Positions 1 to 8,191 of a stretch of 45,471 nt of DNA are shown in pieces. The notes beneath the pieces were generated by a model. It worked only from the letters and a program-made list of their open reading frames with translations, searched no databases and had not been told where the DNA came from. Source of the stretch: RGIG9060 sp052173655 (lineage in GTDB: Bacteria > Spirochaetota > Spirochaetia > Treponematales > Treponemataceae); assembly GCA_052173655.1 (NCBI GenBank), contig JBQMYD010000009.1:1-45471 (forward strand), written 5' to 3'. The position numbers and the translations under genes were made by a program. Position 1 is the stretch's first letter; every line of letters begins with the position of its first letter.

Positions 1-44
1 TATCATTTCAACAACTCTTTTGTCAATATATTCTACGCTTTTTT

Positions 45-371
45 TTATTTTTTTTCTACAGAAACAGAATTATATTCCTTTGTTTTTTCTTCAATTTCCT
101 TTGTTAAAGTTCTAATTTCGTTTACCATATTAACAAAAGGTTCTTTTTCTTCCGGAAAAACAAAATTATTTTTTTTGTCAGTATTTTTAAAAACAAATTT
201 TCCTATTTCCTGATATTGTTTTTCAAGACGAGATTCAAGCTTTTTTATTTCGATCTTGATGACACTTTTATCTCCAAAATCCTGAACGGCATCGCCTACT
301 TTATTTAAAGCCGACTTTGAAGCTTCTACACCTTTGTTTAAAAAATCTTTCATTTTATCAACAAAATCCAT
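45..371 (-). CDS. small coiled-coil protein of unknown function
   Basis: I do not recognise a named family. The product is about 108 residues, very rich in Lys and Glu, with a central and C-terminal heptad-like stretch that should form a helical coiled coil. There is no signal peptide or membrane segment, so it is probably cytoplasmic. The ATG at 371 is chosen because a GGAGG lies five bases upstream; a TTG four codons earlier overlaps that ribosome-binding site. It lies 17 bases downstream of the Pur-domain gene on the same strand, so the two are probably co-transcribed. It resembles in general form the short helical proteins often seen beside regulators, but no function can be assigned. Confidence 0.7.
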   Translation of the reverse strand: MDFVDKMKDFLNKGVEASKSALNKVGDAVQDFGDKSVIKIEIKKLESRLEKQYQEIGKFVFKNTDKKNNFVFPEEKEPFVNMVNEIRTLTKEIEEKTKEYNSVSVEKK

Positions 372-388
372 AACTTCCTCCAAATAAA

Positions 389-769
389 TTATTCTTTGAT
401 GCTGCGTTTTGAAACAACATGAACTCTTCCCGAACGTTTTATACCATCGGATTCAGTTTTTCTTTCATCATCTGACCGACTGCGGGTAACTCTTTTTTTG
501 GAATTTAAAAAAGATTTTTTTTCCGCAGCCTGTTTTTTTCGCATCTTTTGATCTTTTTCTATAAATGAGAGGGAACTTTCAAATCCTTTACAAAACTTTT
601 GGAGCTCATCGGCAAAAATAACAATGGCATGCCTTTCATCAGCTTCCTCTTTTTTGCTTTCGACAATTTGAAGAAAAACATCACCTTTGCGGTTTTCCTT
701 TACATTAAAAAAATACGCCCTATTCTCTGCTATTATTTGAGTTGTATACAACTCGCCTCGAACACCCAT
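389..769 (-). CDS. Pur-domain nucleic-acid-binding protein (BpuR-like, DUF3276)
   Basis: Residues 1-75 match the bacterial PUR-alpha (DUF3276) fold typified by Borrelia BpuR: an N-terminal GELYT strand, then FFNVKENRKGD and FLQIVESK, which are nearly identical in spirochaete members. The family binds single- and double-stranded DNA and RNA, and in Borrelia it regulates gene expression post-transcriptionally. Here the Pur repeat is followed by a strongly basic, probably disordered tail of about 45 residues (KKQAAEKK, KKRVTRSRSDD, a Lys/Arg-rich end). That tail is longer than in Borrelia and could add nucleic-acid affinity. The ATG at 769 has an AGAGGG ribosome-binding site. Family assignment is firm; its targets here are unknown. 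Confidence 0.85.
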   Translation of the reverse strand: MGVRGELYTTQIIAENRAYFFNVKENRKGDVFLQIVESKKEEADERHAIVIFADELQKFCKGFESSLSFIEKDQKMRKKQAAEKKSFLNSKKRVTRSRSDDERKTESDGIKRSGRVHVVSKRSIKE

Positions 770-811
770 ACTACCCTCTATACATATATTTTACGAAAAA
801 ACAGGCTAATA

Positions 812-2641
812 TTAACACATTAAATCCGATTTTTCAAGTAATAATCTGTGCCATTCCAATAAATGACGCTCAAAATCAGGTTCATTACCCTTTACATCGC
901 ACATAACTCTAAAAACACTTTCAGTACCACTTCCTCGCATCCAAATGAAAGCCTTTGATTTTAAATCCTTATCATAAAAAATAATTTTTAATCCACCTTT
1001 GCCGGAAAGAGAAAAATCGGTTATATCCTCCGTCTGTTTTGTACCATTGTTGGAAAAAGCTCTCCATTTTGTAATCCTGTTTTGAGAGAAAAATGTATCT
1101 TTGTCCTTTTCCCATGCAGATAAAAAATTTTTCTGATATTTTGACTTCAAAACAGAATGATCTTTTGTTTTTACATTAAAGACTGCTGCAGGCTCGGAAA
1201 CTCCTGTAGTTGTGTATGACGGCAGAGAATCAACCACATCTTGCAAAGAAAAATCTTCCTTGTATAAATTTTCTTGATTAGAATAAATACACCATCTATG
1301 AAACAACCCATAACAAAGTTTTCCGTCCGGAAGTATTTCATCTTTTATGCACAAAAGTTTTAACAATGCAAACATCGTATTTATCGGATCTCTAACACAT
1401 GAAGGATCCGTAATTGTTCCGCCATTAGAACCTTCCCCTAAAATGCGAACTTGATAACCCTGAGACCTAAGCTGTCTTGCAAGGTTTACAACATTTGCTT
1501 CTCCAACTTCCGCTCTAAAAACATCAGCTTTAAAAAATCCGGCTATTTCTTCAATACGCATTGAAGTAGGATCATTTATACTCACTGCAACTTTTTCAGC
1601 CTTTGTTTGAGGAAATTTTTGAGATAAATAATCCATGTAGGAAAGTTCCGCCAAGACAGAAAGAGCAAAAACTTCTTGAGCTTTTAATATTACAGAAGAT
1701 TTACCATTCCAATATACTATATTTCCTCTATCGCCGTCGCAATCCGGCATGAAGCCCAACTTTACACAAGTTTTTCCTTCATGTTGAAGTTTTTCCATAA
1801 ACTTTGCAACATGGACTAAATTTTCAGGTTCAGGGATAATTTCATGAGCAATTTCGTAAGGTTGATCATTTATCGTATAGTAAGGAATTTTATTTTGCTT
1901 AAAAACAAGAGAATCGATTGAAAGAGTTCTTGCACTCCCGTTCAAATCGCATGCAACTCCTATAGGATTTTCATTCAAAGCTTTTTTTATCACTGAAAAA
2001 ATTTCATCTTGAATTTTTTTATCAGAACTTCCTGTCATAACGAGGCGGAAAAAATCTGAATATGAATTCAAACATTCTTGCTTTAATTTTTGATCATGAT
2101 GAATAACATCACAATCAAAAGGAAATAACGAGCAAAGCTTGTTTATAACGTCTTGATCATTACAGTTGGATTTAAAAAATTCTATAAGATCTTTGGATTT
2201 TTCACCGTCAATAACACCACCGTCATTAAGTCCAAATTTTATACCGTTATGTCCGATAGGGTTATGGCTTGCAGAAATATAAATAAAAGCATCAATTGTT
2301 TTTGCATAAGCCATAATTTCAGGAGCCGATGCAACTCCGACATATTTTACTTTTAAAGTACAAAATTTAAGAACAGGTATCATTTGTGAAACTATATTTT
2401 TTCCTGTAGGGCGAGTATCAGTTGCAAGTGCAACTTCCAATTCTTTTTTATTTTTGGAATTTTTTAAAAGCCATTCTGCAAACGAATAAGCTATCAACCT
2501 GCAAATACATTTATGCTCTTGTGAAATATTTTGCGAATTATCATCTTGATCACCGGATTCTGCAAAAATCGTACGCCAACCGGAAGCTGACAAAATCATT
2601 TTCGAAACAAAATCATTTATTTTTTCAGTACTGTAAAACAT
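812..2641 (-). CDS. phosphoglucomutase/phosphomannomutase family protein
   Basis: This alpha-D-phosphohexomutase interconverts hexose 1- and 6-phosphates in the cytoplasm, feeding glycan or storage-sugar synthesis. The phosphoserine motif SASHNP is at residues 123-128, with Ser125 the expected phosphorylated residue. The Mg-binding loop DCDGDRG is near residue 300, a sugar-binding EGSNGG follows, and a phosphate-binding RGSGTES lies near the C-terminus. At 609 residues it is longer than the usual 450-580. The annotated ATG has no Shine-Dalgarno; the second Met (codon 15, MILSASGWR) is an alternative start, also without one. A good promoter ends almost at the first ATG, so initiation may be leaderless or internal. 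Glucose versus mannose specificity cannot be told from sequence. Confidence 0.88.
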   Translation of the reverse strand: MFYSTEKINDFVSKMILSASGWRTIFAESGDQDDNSQNISQEHKCICRLIAYSFAEWLLKNSKNKKELEVALATDTRPTGKNIVSQMIPVLKFCTLKVKYVGVASAPEIMAYAKTIDAFIYISASHNPIGHNGIKFGLNDGGVIDGEKSKDLIEFFKSNCNDQDVINKLCSLFPFDCDVIHHDQKLKQECLNSYSDFFRLVMTGSSDKKIQDEIFSVIKKALNENPIGVACDLNGSARTLSIDSLVFKQNKIPYYTINDQPYEIAHEIIPEPENLVHVAKFMEKLQHEGKTCVKLGFMPDCDGDRGNIVYWNGKSSVILKAQEVFALSVLAELSYMDYLSQKFPQTKAEKVAVSINDPTSMRIEEIAGFFKADVFRAEVGEANVVNLARQLRSQGYQVRILGEGSNGGTITDPSCVRDPINTMFALLKLLCIKDEILPDGKLCYGLFHRWCIYSNQENLYKEDFSLQDVVDSLPSYTTTGVSEPAAVFNVKTKDHSVLKSKYQKNFLSAWEKDKDTFFSQNRITKWRAFSNNGTKQTEDITDFSLSGKGGLKIIFYDKDLKSKAFIWMRGSGTESVFRVMCDVKGNEPDFERHLLEWHRLLLEKSDLMC

Positions 2642-2647
2642 AGGTCA

Positions 2648-2677
2648 ATAATAGCATATTTCAAGGTAAAATTACAA
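2648..2677 (-). promoter_or_regulatory. candidate sigma-70 promoter of the phosphohexomutase gene
   Basis: Reading the minus strand, TTGTAA (2672-2677) is separated by 18 bases from TATTAT (2648-2653). The expected start point, six to seven bases downstream, falls on or beside the A of the annotated ATG at 2641. The transcript would therefore be leaderless for that start. Confidence 0.45.
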
Positions 2678-2687
2678 ATTAAAAAAA

Positions 2688-3581
2688 TCAATATACATCA
2701 ATTGTGTAAGTTATTTTTCTGTCAATTTTATTGTAATCCGTAACGGTAAGTGTTATAGAATTTTTACCTCTAACCAAGTCAATATCACCCAAAAACTGCT
2801 TTTTTTCATCGGAATAGATTTTAGCAAAAGGCAAATTATTCTTAGCAAGAACTGTTAAAACTCCGTTTTTTACAACAAGAGTATCGTAATTTACTACAGA
2901 AACATCAATTCCGTTCACAGAAATAACAGTTTTTAAAGGCATATTAGTTGCCGAAAAATCCCTATACAAAGAGTAAGTTCCGAATGGAATATTACGCCTT
3001 TCATCACAGCGAAAATTAACATTTTTTTTATTTACAAGATAAAACGGACCCGGACTGACAATAAACCTGTTTTCCAAAGCGGGAAGAAGAAGAACCGGAT
3101 TAATTGCAACCTTGTTTTTAGTATCCAGAAGCTGAAATTCAAGAGTTTCATTTTTTTCATGAAATCCGGAATCCTTTGAAAAATTCCCACTAACCTTACC
3201 TAAAACAAGACCTTCTTCCATTGAATCTAATGATAAAATTTCACGTTCAAAAGATAAAAGGTTACCATAGACTGAAATTACCTTATCGGCATGAGCTACC
3301 ACAGCATAAATTCCAAGTGAAGAGCAAAATTTATCATATCGTTGATTTTTATTATTTCTAAAAAACAAAACCTTTCCGTTTTCACAAACTTTCACATCTT
3401 GTTCATTTGAAGCAAAAACAAATCCGGATGAAAAATTATCAATTCGTTTTTCCGCAAATTTTACATGCACAGAATTTTCTTTTACATTTTCCATTGGAAG
3501 TGGCCAGTCAAAGGCAAAAACTGAAACGCTATAAACAATAAGTACAATGAAATACGATAAAATTTTTTTTGTTATTTTCAT
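2688..3581 (-). CDS. exported degenerate M23 (LytM-like) domain protein
   Basis: An N-terminal signal peptide of about 23 residues ends at VFAFDWP, so the mature protein should be periplasmic or envelope-bound. The next 100 residues follow the strand pattern of M23 peptidases (VKVCENGKVLFF, then IYAVVAHADKVISVYGNL). The zinc ligands are not in place: the HxxxD segment is FSSGFVF, and the HxH after the beta-hairpin is YGN. It is therefore likely a non-catalytic LytM fold, as in EnvC/NlpD-type activators or binding modules. The C-terminal 180 residues look like Ig-like beta strands. It lies 10 bases downstream of the propeller-like gene and is probably co-transcribed. Export is well supported; fold assignment is moderate. 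Confidence 0.65.
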   Translation of the reverse strand: MKITKKILSYFIVLIVYSVSVFAFDWPLPMENVKENSVHVKFAEKRIDNFSSGFVFASNEQDVKVCENGKVLFFRNNKNQRYDKFCSSLGIYAVVAHADKVISVYGNLLSFEREILSLDSMEEGLVLGKVSGNFSKDSGFHEKNETLEFQLLDTKNKVAINPVLLLPALENRFIVSPGPFYLVNKKNVNFRCDERRNIPFGTYSLYRDFSATNMPLKTVISVNGIDVSVVNYDTLVVKNGVLTVLAKNNLPFAKIYSDEKKQFLGDIDLVRGKNSITLTVTDYNKIDRKITYTIDVY

Positions 3582-3591
3582 TATTTTCCGC

Positions 3592-4656
3592 CTAATTTCT
3601 TACAACTTTAATACACGAAATCGCATCATCCAAACCGATAAAAAGAAAATCGTTTTTTGTACTGACAAAAGTATTTTCCGCACTATAATCATAATGCCCC
3701 AGTATTTTTGTCATTCCTTCCATGAAAGTGATTCTGCAATTATTTTCTTCTCTGCTTAAAACAAAAACAATATTATTGTTCGGAATTTCGGATATCGAAA
3801 CAATCTTTCCTTTTATCTTAAAATGCTTTGAAATAAGTTTTTTGCAATCCAAAACATCCAAAGAACCTGCACTGTTATAATAAACAAATCTGGAATCTTT
3901 TGTAAAATAAACACATGCGGGTTCTTTTGTTTGATTTTCCAGATATTCATGAAAAACTATTTTTTGTTGAATTCCATTTTTATTAATCAAAATAAAACGC
4001 TGCCGATCATATCCTGAAATACAAGCTACATAATTAGAATCAGGGGAAATATCTACGCCATATATGACAGAGTATTCACTTCCGCCGGGATAAATTGAAG
4101 CATGGTTATTTTCAGGAGAATAGATAGTATGAACTTCGCCGTCTACAAAGCCCAGTACACAAGAATTTTTATTCGCTGCAAAATCGGAAATTGGAGAGTA
4201 GCCTTCATAAGTCCACAAAAGACTACCTTCAATATCATATTCACTACAGGAAGTTCCGCCCGGAGAAAATAAAAAAATTCGATTTTCAAAAACAAACGGA
4301 AACCCTGATCTGCTTATAGAAACAAGTTTTGTAGAATCAGGTTTTTGCAAAGAAAAATTCTTAGAATTTGAATTATAAAAAACAAAGAAATCGGAAGAAA
4401 GAGTGCAGTTTTGTTCGATTTTGTATTTATAAACCAATGAACCTGTTTGCGTAAAGTACCCCAAAATATCTGCTAAAACAAACGGCATCAACTCCTGATC
4501 TTTCAAATCGTTTTCGGGTTCCGAAGAAATAGGCAATGTCCATTGAGAAACAAATTGTATTTCCTTTTGAGAAGGAGCAATTGCAACTATCGTGTAAACA
4601 ACGACAAAAACAAGCACCAAGACTATCGTAAAAACAACACTTTTTTTGCTTTTCAT
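3592..4656 (-). CDS. membrane-anchored beta-propeller-like envelope protein
   Basis: The start is placed at the ATG at 4656, giving MKSKKSVVFT followed by a hydrophobic segment (residues 8-27) that is either an uncleaved anchor or a signal peptide. An upstream in-frame extension would run through the promoter region and is unlikely. The remaining 330 residues consist of repeated short beta-rich units (for example LLWTYEGYSPISDFAAN and YGVDISPDSNYVACISG) resembling WD40/PQQ-type blades, so a beta-propeller is the best structural guess. No catalytic motif is visible. It precedes the pseudo-M23 gene, suggesting a joint envelope role. It is divergent from the HTH-EIIA gene across a palindromic intergenic region. 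Confidence 0.7.
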   Translation of the reverse strand: MKSKKSVVFTIVLVLVFVVVYTIVAIAPSQKEIQFVSQWTLPISSEPENDLKDQELMPFVLADILGYFTQTGSLVYKYKIEQNCTLSSDFFVFYNSNSKNFSLQKPDSTKLVSISRSGFPFVFENRIFLFSPGGTSCSEYDIEGSLLWTYEGYSPISDFAANKNSCVLGFVDGEVHTIYSPENNHASIYPGGSEYSVIYGVDISPDSNYVACISGYDRQRFILINKNGIQQKIVFHEYLENQTKEPACVYFTKDSRFVYYNSAGSLDVLDCKKLISKHFKIKGKIVSISEIPNNNIVFVLSREENNCRITFMEGMTKILGHYDYSAENTFVSTKNDFLFIGLDDAISCIKVVRN

Positions 4657-4697
4657 AAAACAAATGGTATAATACAAAAAGATTGATGTCAAGAAAC

Positions 4698-4719
4698 GAC
4701 ATTTTTTATAAAAAATGTC
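4698..4719. repeat. 22-bp perfect palindrome between divergent genes (candidate operator)
   Basis: Ten-base arms, GACATTTTTT and its exact complement AAAAAATGTC, flank a two-base AT centre. A minus-strand TTGACA lies five bases to the left (4687-4692) and a plus-strand TTGACA ten bases to the right (4730-4735). The palindrome therefore sits between two divergent -35 boxes, a typical operator or shared UP-element position. Confidence 0.6.
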
Positions 4720-4729
4720 AAAGTAATCC

Positions 4730-4758
4730 TTGACAAAAAAACGTAAACAATGCAAAAT
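4730..4758 (+). promoter_or_regulatory. candidate promoter of the HTH-EIIA gene
   Basis: TTGACA (4730-4735) is followed after 17 bases by CAAAAT (4753-4758), which has a TG immediately 5'. The consensus -35 is clear and the -10 is weak, which fits a regulated promoter beside the palindrome at 4698-4719. Confidence 0.4.
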
Positions 4759-4799
4759 ATTACAGTATATTGCGTAGAAAATAACTAAAAGGGGAATTT

Positions 4800-5441
4800 A
4801 TGGAAGACGATATATTAACCATTGAAGAGGTTGCAAAATATTTGAGAGTTTCAGAGAGAACTGTTTATGACTGGGCTCAAAAGGGAGAAATTCCTTCGGG
4901 CAAAATAGGAACGGTATGGCGATTTAAAAAAAATGAAATTGAAAGATGGGTAAACGAACGCCTAACATCAAAGCCTGTAAATCACGGAACAATCGTTCAA
5001 ATTAAGAATATATTATCACCTGACAGAATCGTTTTTTTAAACCATTCAACGAAACATGATGCATTGGTAGAACTTTCAAATAATCTTGCTACAGCTCCTC
5101 AGATAAGAAATGCGGAAGAACTTACCACAGAAATATTAAAAAGAGAAGAACTTATGTCTACTGCTATCGGACGAGGCATTGCAATTCCACATGTTAGACT
5201 TTCTTCAATTACAGACTTGGTAATGAGTGTGGGAATTTGTAAATCTCAAATCATAGATTTCCAAACACTTGATGAAACGCCGGTAAATCTTTTATTCATG
5301 ATTGCAGCATCCTATAATCAGCATGCTTATTATCTTCAAACACTCTCGTTTATAAGTTCAAAATTAAAAGATAAGGAACTTAGGGAGTCTTTGTTGAATG
5401 CTGAAACACCTTTGGCTGCTTATAATTTTTTATTAAAATAA
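4800..5441 (+). CDS. excisionase-type HTH / PTS EIIA (PtsN-like) fusion regulator
   Basis: Residues 5-55 form an excisionase/MerR-like DNA-binding helix-turn-helix (LTIEEVAKYLRVSERTVYDW, then WRFKKNEIERW). Residues 65-213 are a PTS EIIA type-2 (fructose/mannitol or nitrogen class) domain with the phosphorylatable histidine in AIPHVRL at His131. The architecture suggests a transcription factor whose activity depends on EIIA phosphorylation, in effect a PtsN with its own DNA reader. Treponemes carry related ptsN genes. The ribosome-binding site is AAGGGG, seven bases before the ATG. The adjacent palindrome is the obvious candidate target (autoregulation is inference). No EI or HPr gene is present in the window. 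Confidence 0.88.
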   Translation: MEDDILTIEEVAKYLRVSERTVYDWAQKGEIPSGKIGTVWRFKKNEIERWVNERLTSKPVNHGTIVQIKNILSPDRIVFLNHSTKHDALVELSNNLATAPQIRNAEELTTEILKREELMSTAIGRGIAIPHVRLSSITDLVMSVGICKSQIIDFQTLDETPVNLLFMIAASYNQHAYYLQTLSFISSKLKDKELRESLLNAETPLAAYNFLLK

Positions 5442-5461
5442 ATCTTAGTAAAACAGATATT

Positions 5462-6631
5462 TTATCTTAGCAGCGGAATGTTAATCCATTTGCTGCTATC
5501 GCTCATATTTTTAGCAATTTTTCCCAAGCCGACTTTTGCGGTAGTTTCTCCCAAAAGGTATTCCGTATCTTCCGCTTTCAGCTTTGCACCTTCACCGTCA
5601 AGAGCAACACCAAACATGGCGTGGCTGTATTCAACAGAAACAAACAATGTGCTTTTTATATTCATCATGTTCAACAGTACTGCGGATAAAAGGCAACGAC
5701 TATCGCAGTCAGATACACTTCCTAAAAATGTAGAACAAAGGTTTGTAAAGTCGGTAGCGTTTTCGTTTCTCCCATACGGAAGATTTTGTGTAAATTCAAG
5801 AATATTTTTTGTAAATTCCTCATCAGAGTTTTCTTTATCACAATTAACGGAATAAAGTTCGTTACAAAAGGCAAAACATGCAGATTTTATACGTGAATAA
5901 GAATCCCTGTAAATAACCTGATAAAACCGCTTCCAAGATGAAAGCCAATAATCTGTTTGACTTAAAAGTTCCAAAACCGCATGTTCCCTTTCTACAACAT
6001 AATTACTTGCATTTTCATCACTTTTATCAAATACAACATCTGTTTTTATGCCTTTGAATTCAATTGTTTTTCTTTCGGTTCCTTCTTTTTGAAAAACAAA
6101 ACTTGTAATCGGGCCGGGAGAAAAAAGAGAAAGTCTATCGGTAAAAAAACCGTCCAAAGTAGAAATAATTACTTGCTCAAAAACTTCATTATTTTGCGAA
6201 GCAGTATAACCTAAAATAGTCAAAACTTTTTTAGTATCCGTAAGTTGTACTGAAAAAGCCCAGCCTAGACAATCCGTATCTTGATAAACAAAGTCAAAAT
6301 TTGCAATGCAACAGTTTGCATTATGCCATTGTACAGCTTCTTTTTTGAACTTTGTAACAGCCAATTTTTTTAGAGCAAAATCAACTGCATCATCAGCACA
6401 TTCAAACCGCTTTGAATCGTACACATTTAACACAAATTCTACAGGAATAAAATCACTTGTAAAATAATATCCATTTTCGCTTTGCTGTTGAATTTTAAAA
6501 CCGTCAACAAAATTTATTCCAAAACCGTTTTTAGTATCCGTAAAATATTCTGCAAAAATCGTACTTGAAAAAAACAGGGGTATAAAAACAAATATCACAA
6601 AGTTTTTTAACTTTCGATTAAAACAATACAT
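5462..6631 (-). CDS. exported transglutaminase-like domain protein
   Basis: A signal peptide covers residues 1-27 (hydrophobic run, then STIFAEYF). The N-terminal 150 residues form an unrecognised beta-rich domain. The C-terminal half carries a papain/transglutaminase-like core: SDCDSRCLLSAVLLNM matches the catalytic-Cys helix of the family (usually GDCxxKAxLL), followed by YSHAMFGVAL with the catalytic His and a YLLGET strand that could supply the acidic residue. It is therefore probably a periplasmic Cys-His hydrolase or amidase, or a peptide-binding relative. It is convergent with the HTH-EIIA gene, with only 20 bases between the stops. Exact substrate unknown. Confidence 0.7.
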   Translation of the reverse strand: MYCFNRKLKNFVIFVFIPLFFSSTIFAEYFTDTKNGFGINFVDGFKIQQQSENGYYFTSDFIPVEFVLNVYDSKRFECADDAVDFALKKLAVTKFKKEAVQWHNANCCIANFDFVYQDTDCLGWAFSVQLTDTKKVLTILGYTASQNNEVFEQVIISTLDGFFTDRLSLFSPGPITSFVFQKEGTERKTIEFKGIKTDVVFDKSDENASNYVVEREHAVLELLSQTDYWLSSWKRFYQVIYRDSYSRIKSACFAFCNELYSVNCDKENSDEEFTKNILEFTQNLPYGRNENATDFTNLCSTFLGSVSDCDSRCLLSAVLLNMMNIKSTLFVSVEYSHAMFGVALDGEGAKLKAEDTEYLLGETTAKVGLGKIAKNMSDSSKWINIPLLR

Positions 6632-6670
6632 CTTTATTATTCTCCAGATTTTCTATATCATTATTAACGG

Positions 6671-7495
6671 ATGAATTCAACTGAAATCTTATTCGAAAAT
6701 AATGAAATTCGCATAATAAATAAACCTTACAATCTTGCATGTCAAGGAGGAAAAGGTATAGAAAAATCCGTAGATACGGTGCTTGCAAAACAAACCGGAG
6801 AGAAAATTTTTCTTATACACAGATTGGACAAAGAAACTTGCGGAATTTTAATAACAGCTAAAAACTCAAAAGCCGCAGCACGCTGGACAAACCTAATAGG
6901 CACAAAACAGATTCAAAAAACATATCACGCAGTTTGCTTTTACACTATGAAAAAAAAAGAAGGCATAATCAAAGACAATGTTATACAAAACAATCGTGAA
7001 AAAAATGCAGTTACACGATTTAGAGTACTAAAAGAATTTTTTGTACACATTCCAAATGAATCTGATAAAGACACGGCAAACAAAAATACAAAATCTTACA
7101 ATGTAAAGCCAATTCCTCCTTCTTATGATTCAAAAATTCAAACCGAGAATGAAATTTTACCGATTTCGCTTATTGAGGTAACTCTTGAAACCGGCAGAAC
7201 ACATCAGTTAAGACAACATTTGGCAAAAAATGGATGTCCGATCATTCAAGATGACAAGTATGGCGACTTTAAAAAAAATAAGCTGATACAAAAAAAATTT
7301 GGAATAAAAAAGATGCAACTTACCGCAAAAAAAATAAAATTTTGCAATGAACTTGAAAAAGAGTTGAAAATTAATGAAATTGAAATTTCTTACCATGAAC
7401 ATATAAGCAATTCACTAGATATTTTTAATAATAATTCGTATAATCGGAATGAGTTAGAAAATAAAATTATAGATATAACAAGAAGAGAACATTAA
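6671..7495 (+). CDS. RluA-family pseudouridine synthase
   Basis: This cytoplasmic RNA-modifying enzyme isomerises uridine to pseudouridine in rRNA or tRNA. The signature HRLDKETCG is at residues 50-58 with catalytic Asp53, and the downstream GRTHQLRQHLA and PIIQDDKYG strands are typical of the RluA/RluC/RluD group. There is no N-terminal S4 domain, and the enzyme begins directly with the catalytic core. A Ser/Asn/Lys-rich insertion lies near residues 137-155. No strong Shine-Dalgarno precedes the ATG. The DUF4912 gene starts six bases after the stop, implying co-transcription. The target uridine cannot be inferred. Confidence 0.88.
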   Translation: MNSTEILFENNEIRIINKPYNLACQGGKGIEKSVDTVLAKQTGEKIFLIHRLDKETCGILITAKNSKAAARWTNLIGTKQIQKTYHAVCFYTMKKKEGIIKDNVIQNNREKNAVTRFRVLKEFFVHIPNESDKDTANKNTKSYNVKPIPPSYDSKIQTENEILPISLIEVTLETGRTHQLRQHLAKNGCPIIQDDKYGDFKKNKLIQKKFGIKKMQLTAKKIKFCNELEKELKINEIEISYHEHISNSLDIFNNNSYNRNELENKIIDITRREH

Positions 7496-7500
7496 AAATT

Positions 7501-8163
7501 ATGGAAAAAAAATTTATCTCACTTTCTTACCTCGAAACCTTATCTACGGCGGATTTAATTCTCCTTGCGGATGAGTACGGGGTTGACTTTCCGGAAGATT
7601 TAAGCAGACGATTCATTATTTCCGAACTTTTTGATATTGCAAGAGAAGCTCACGAAGACTCGGATTTTGAAGACATGGAAAGCACCGATAAACCTGTGGA
7701 CAATTTTAAATCTTTACCGGAAACTTACAATGAAACAAAAATTGATGCGGTAATGAGAAACACTGCTTGGGCTTATGTTTTTTGGGACATAAGCGTTATA
7801 GACAAAACTGAAAACATAAATAATAAAAATTTTTCGCAATTGATTTTGAATATTTGCTTTCTTTCGGAAAAATCGGAAGTTCCTGTAGATTCTTTTGAGC
7901 TTACGATTTTTGACAATGATAAAGCACAGTATATTTTATTGCCGTCTGATAATGTTTACAAAGAATTTTTTATAGAACTTTTGGCAGAATTTTCAGGCGG
8001 AAAAACAAAAAAACTGGCAACTTCCAGAAAAATAGAGATACCGGAAGGAATTCCTCCAATTTCATTAGAAAATCTATCATCTCCATTACCTCCAATAATT
8101 CAATTATCGGGAATGCGGGAGTTGATGAAAAGCCAGTATAATAACAGTAGACGTTCATTTTAG
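7501..8163 (+). CDS. DUF4912 domain protein
   Basis: Residues 75-150 carry the DUF4912 signature: ETKIDAVMRNTAWAYVFWDI, where families typically show a basic/aromatic 'WAFVFWEI'-like strand. The N-terminal 70 residues are acidic with a helical Rho-N-like look (LSTADLILLADEYGVDFP, then SRRFIISELFDIAREA). A proline-rich stretch (EGIPPISLENLSSPLPPI) precedes the end. DUF4912 proteins are often encoded beside, or fused to, GH57/DUF1957 branching-enzyme domains in other phyla, and a GH57 homologue starts 28 bases downstream here. That suggests a carbohydrate-binding or assembly partner role. The biochemical function is unknown. Confidence 0.8.
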   Translation: MEKKFISLSYLETLSTADLILLADEYGVDFPEDLSRRFIISELFDIAREAHEDSDFEDMESTDKPVDNFKSLPETYNETKIDAVMRNTAWAYVFWDISVIDKTENINNKNFSQLILNICFLSEKSEVPVDSFELTIFDNDKAQYILLPSDNVYKEFFIELLAEFSGGKTKKLATSRKIEIPEGIPPISLENLSSPLPPIIQLSGMRELMKSQYNNSRRSF

Positions 8164-8191
8164 TATCACATAAATTTAAAGAGAGGAAAAT

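Noticed and set aside
1..44. Minus-strand TTGACA near position 21-26 as a promoter for a gene outside the window
   Set aside because: The matching -10 would fall at or beyond the window edge and cannot be evaluated.
4657..4755. Longer start for the propeller-like protein
   Set aside because: The extension crosses the divergent promoter and palindrome region and destroys a clean signal/anchor sequence that begins at 4656.
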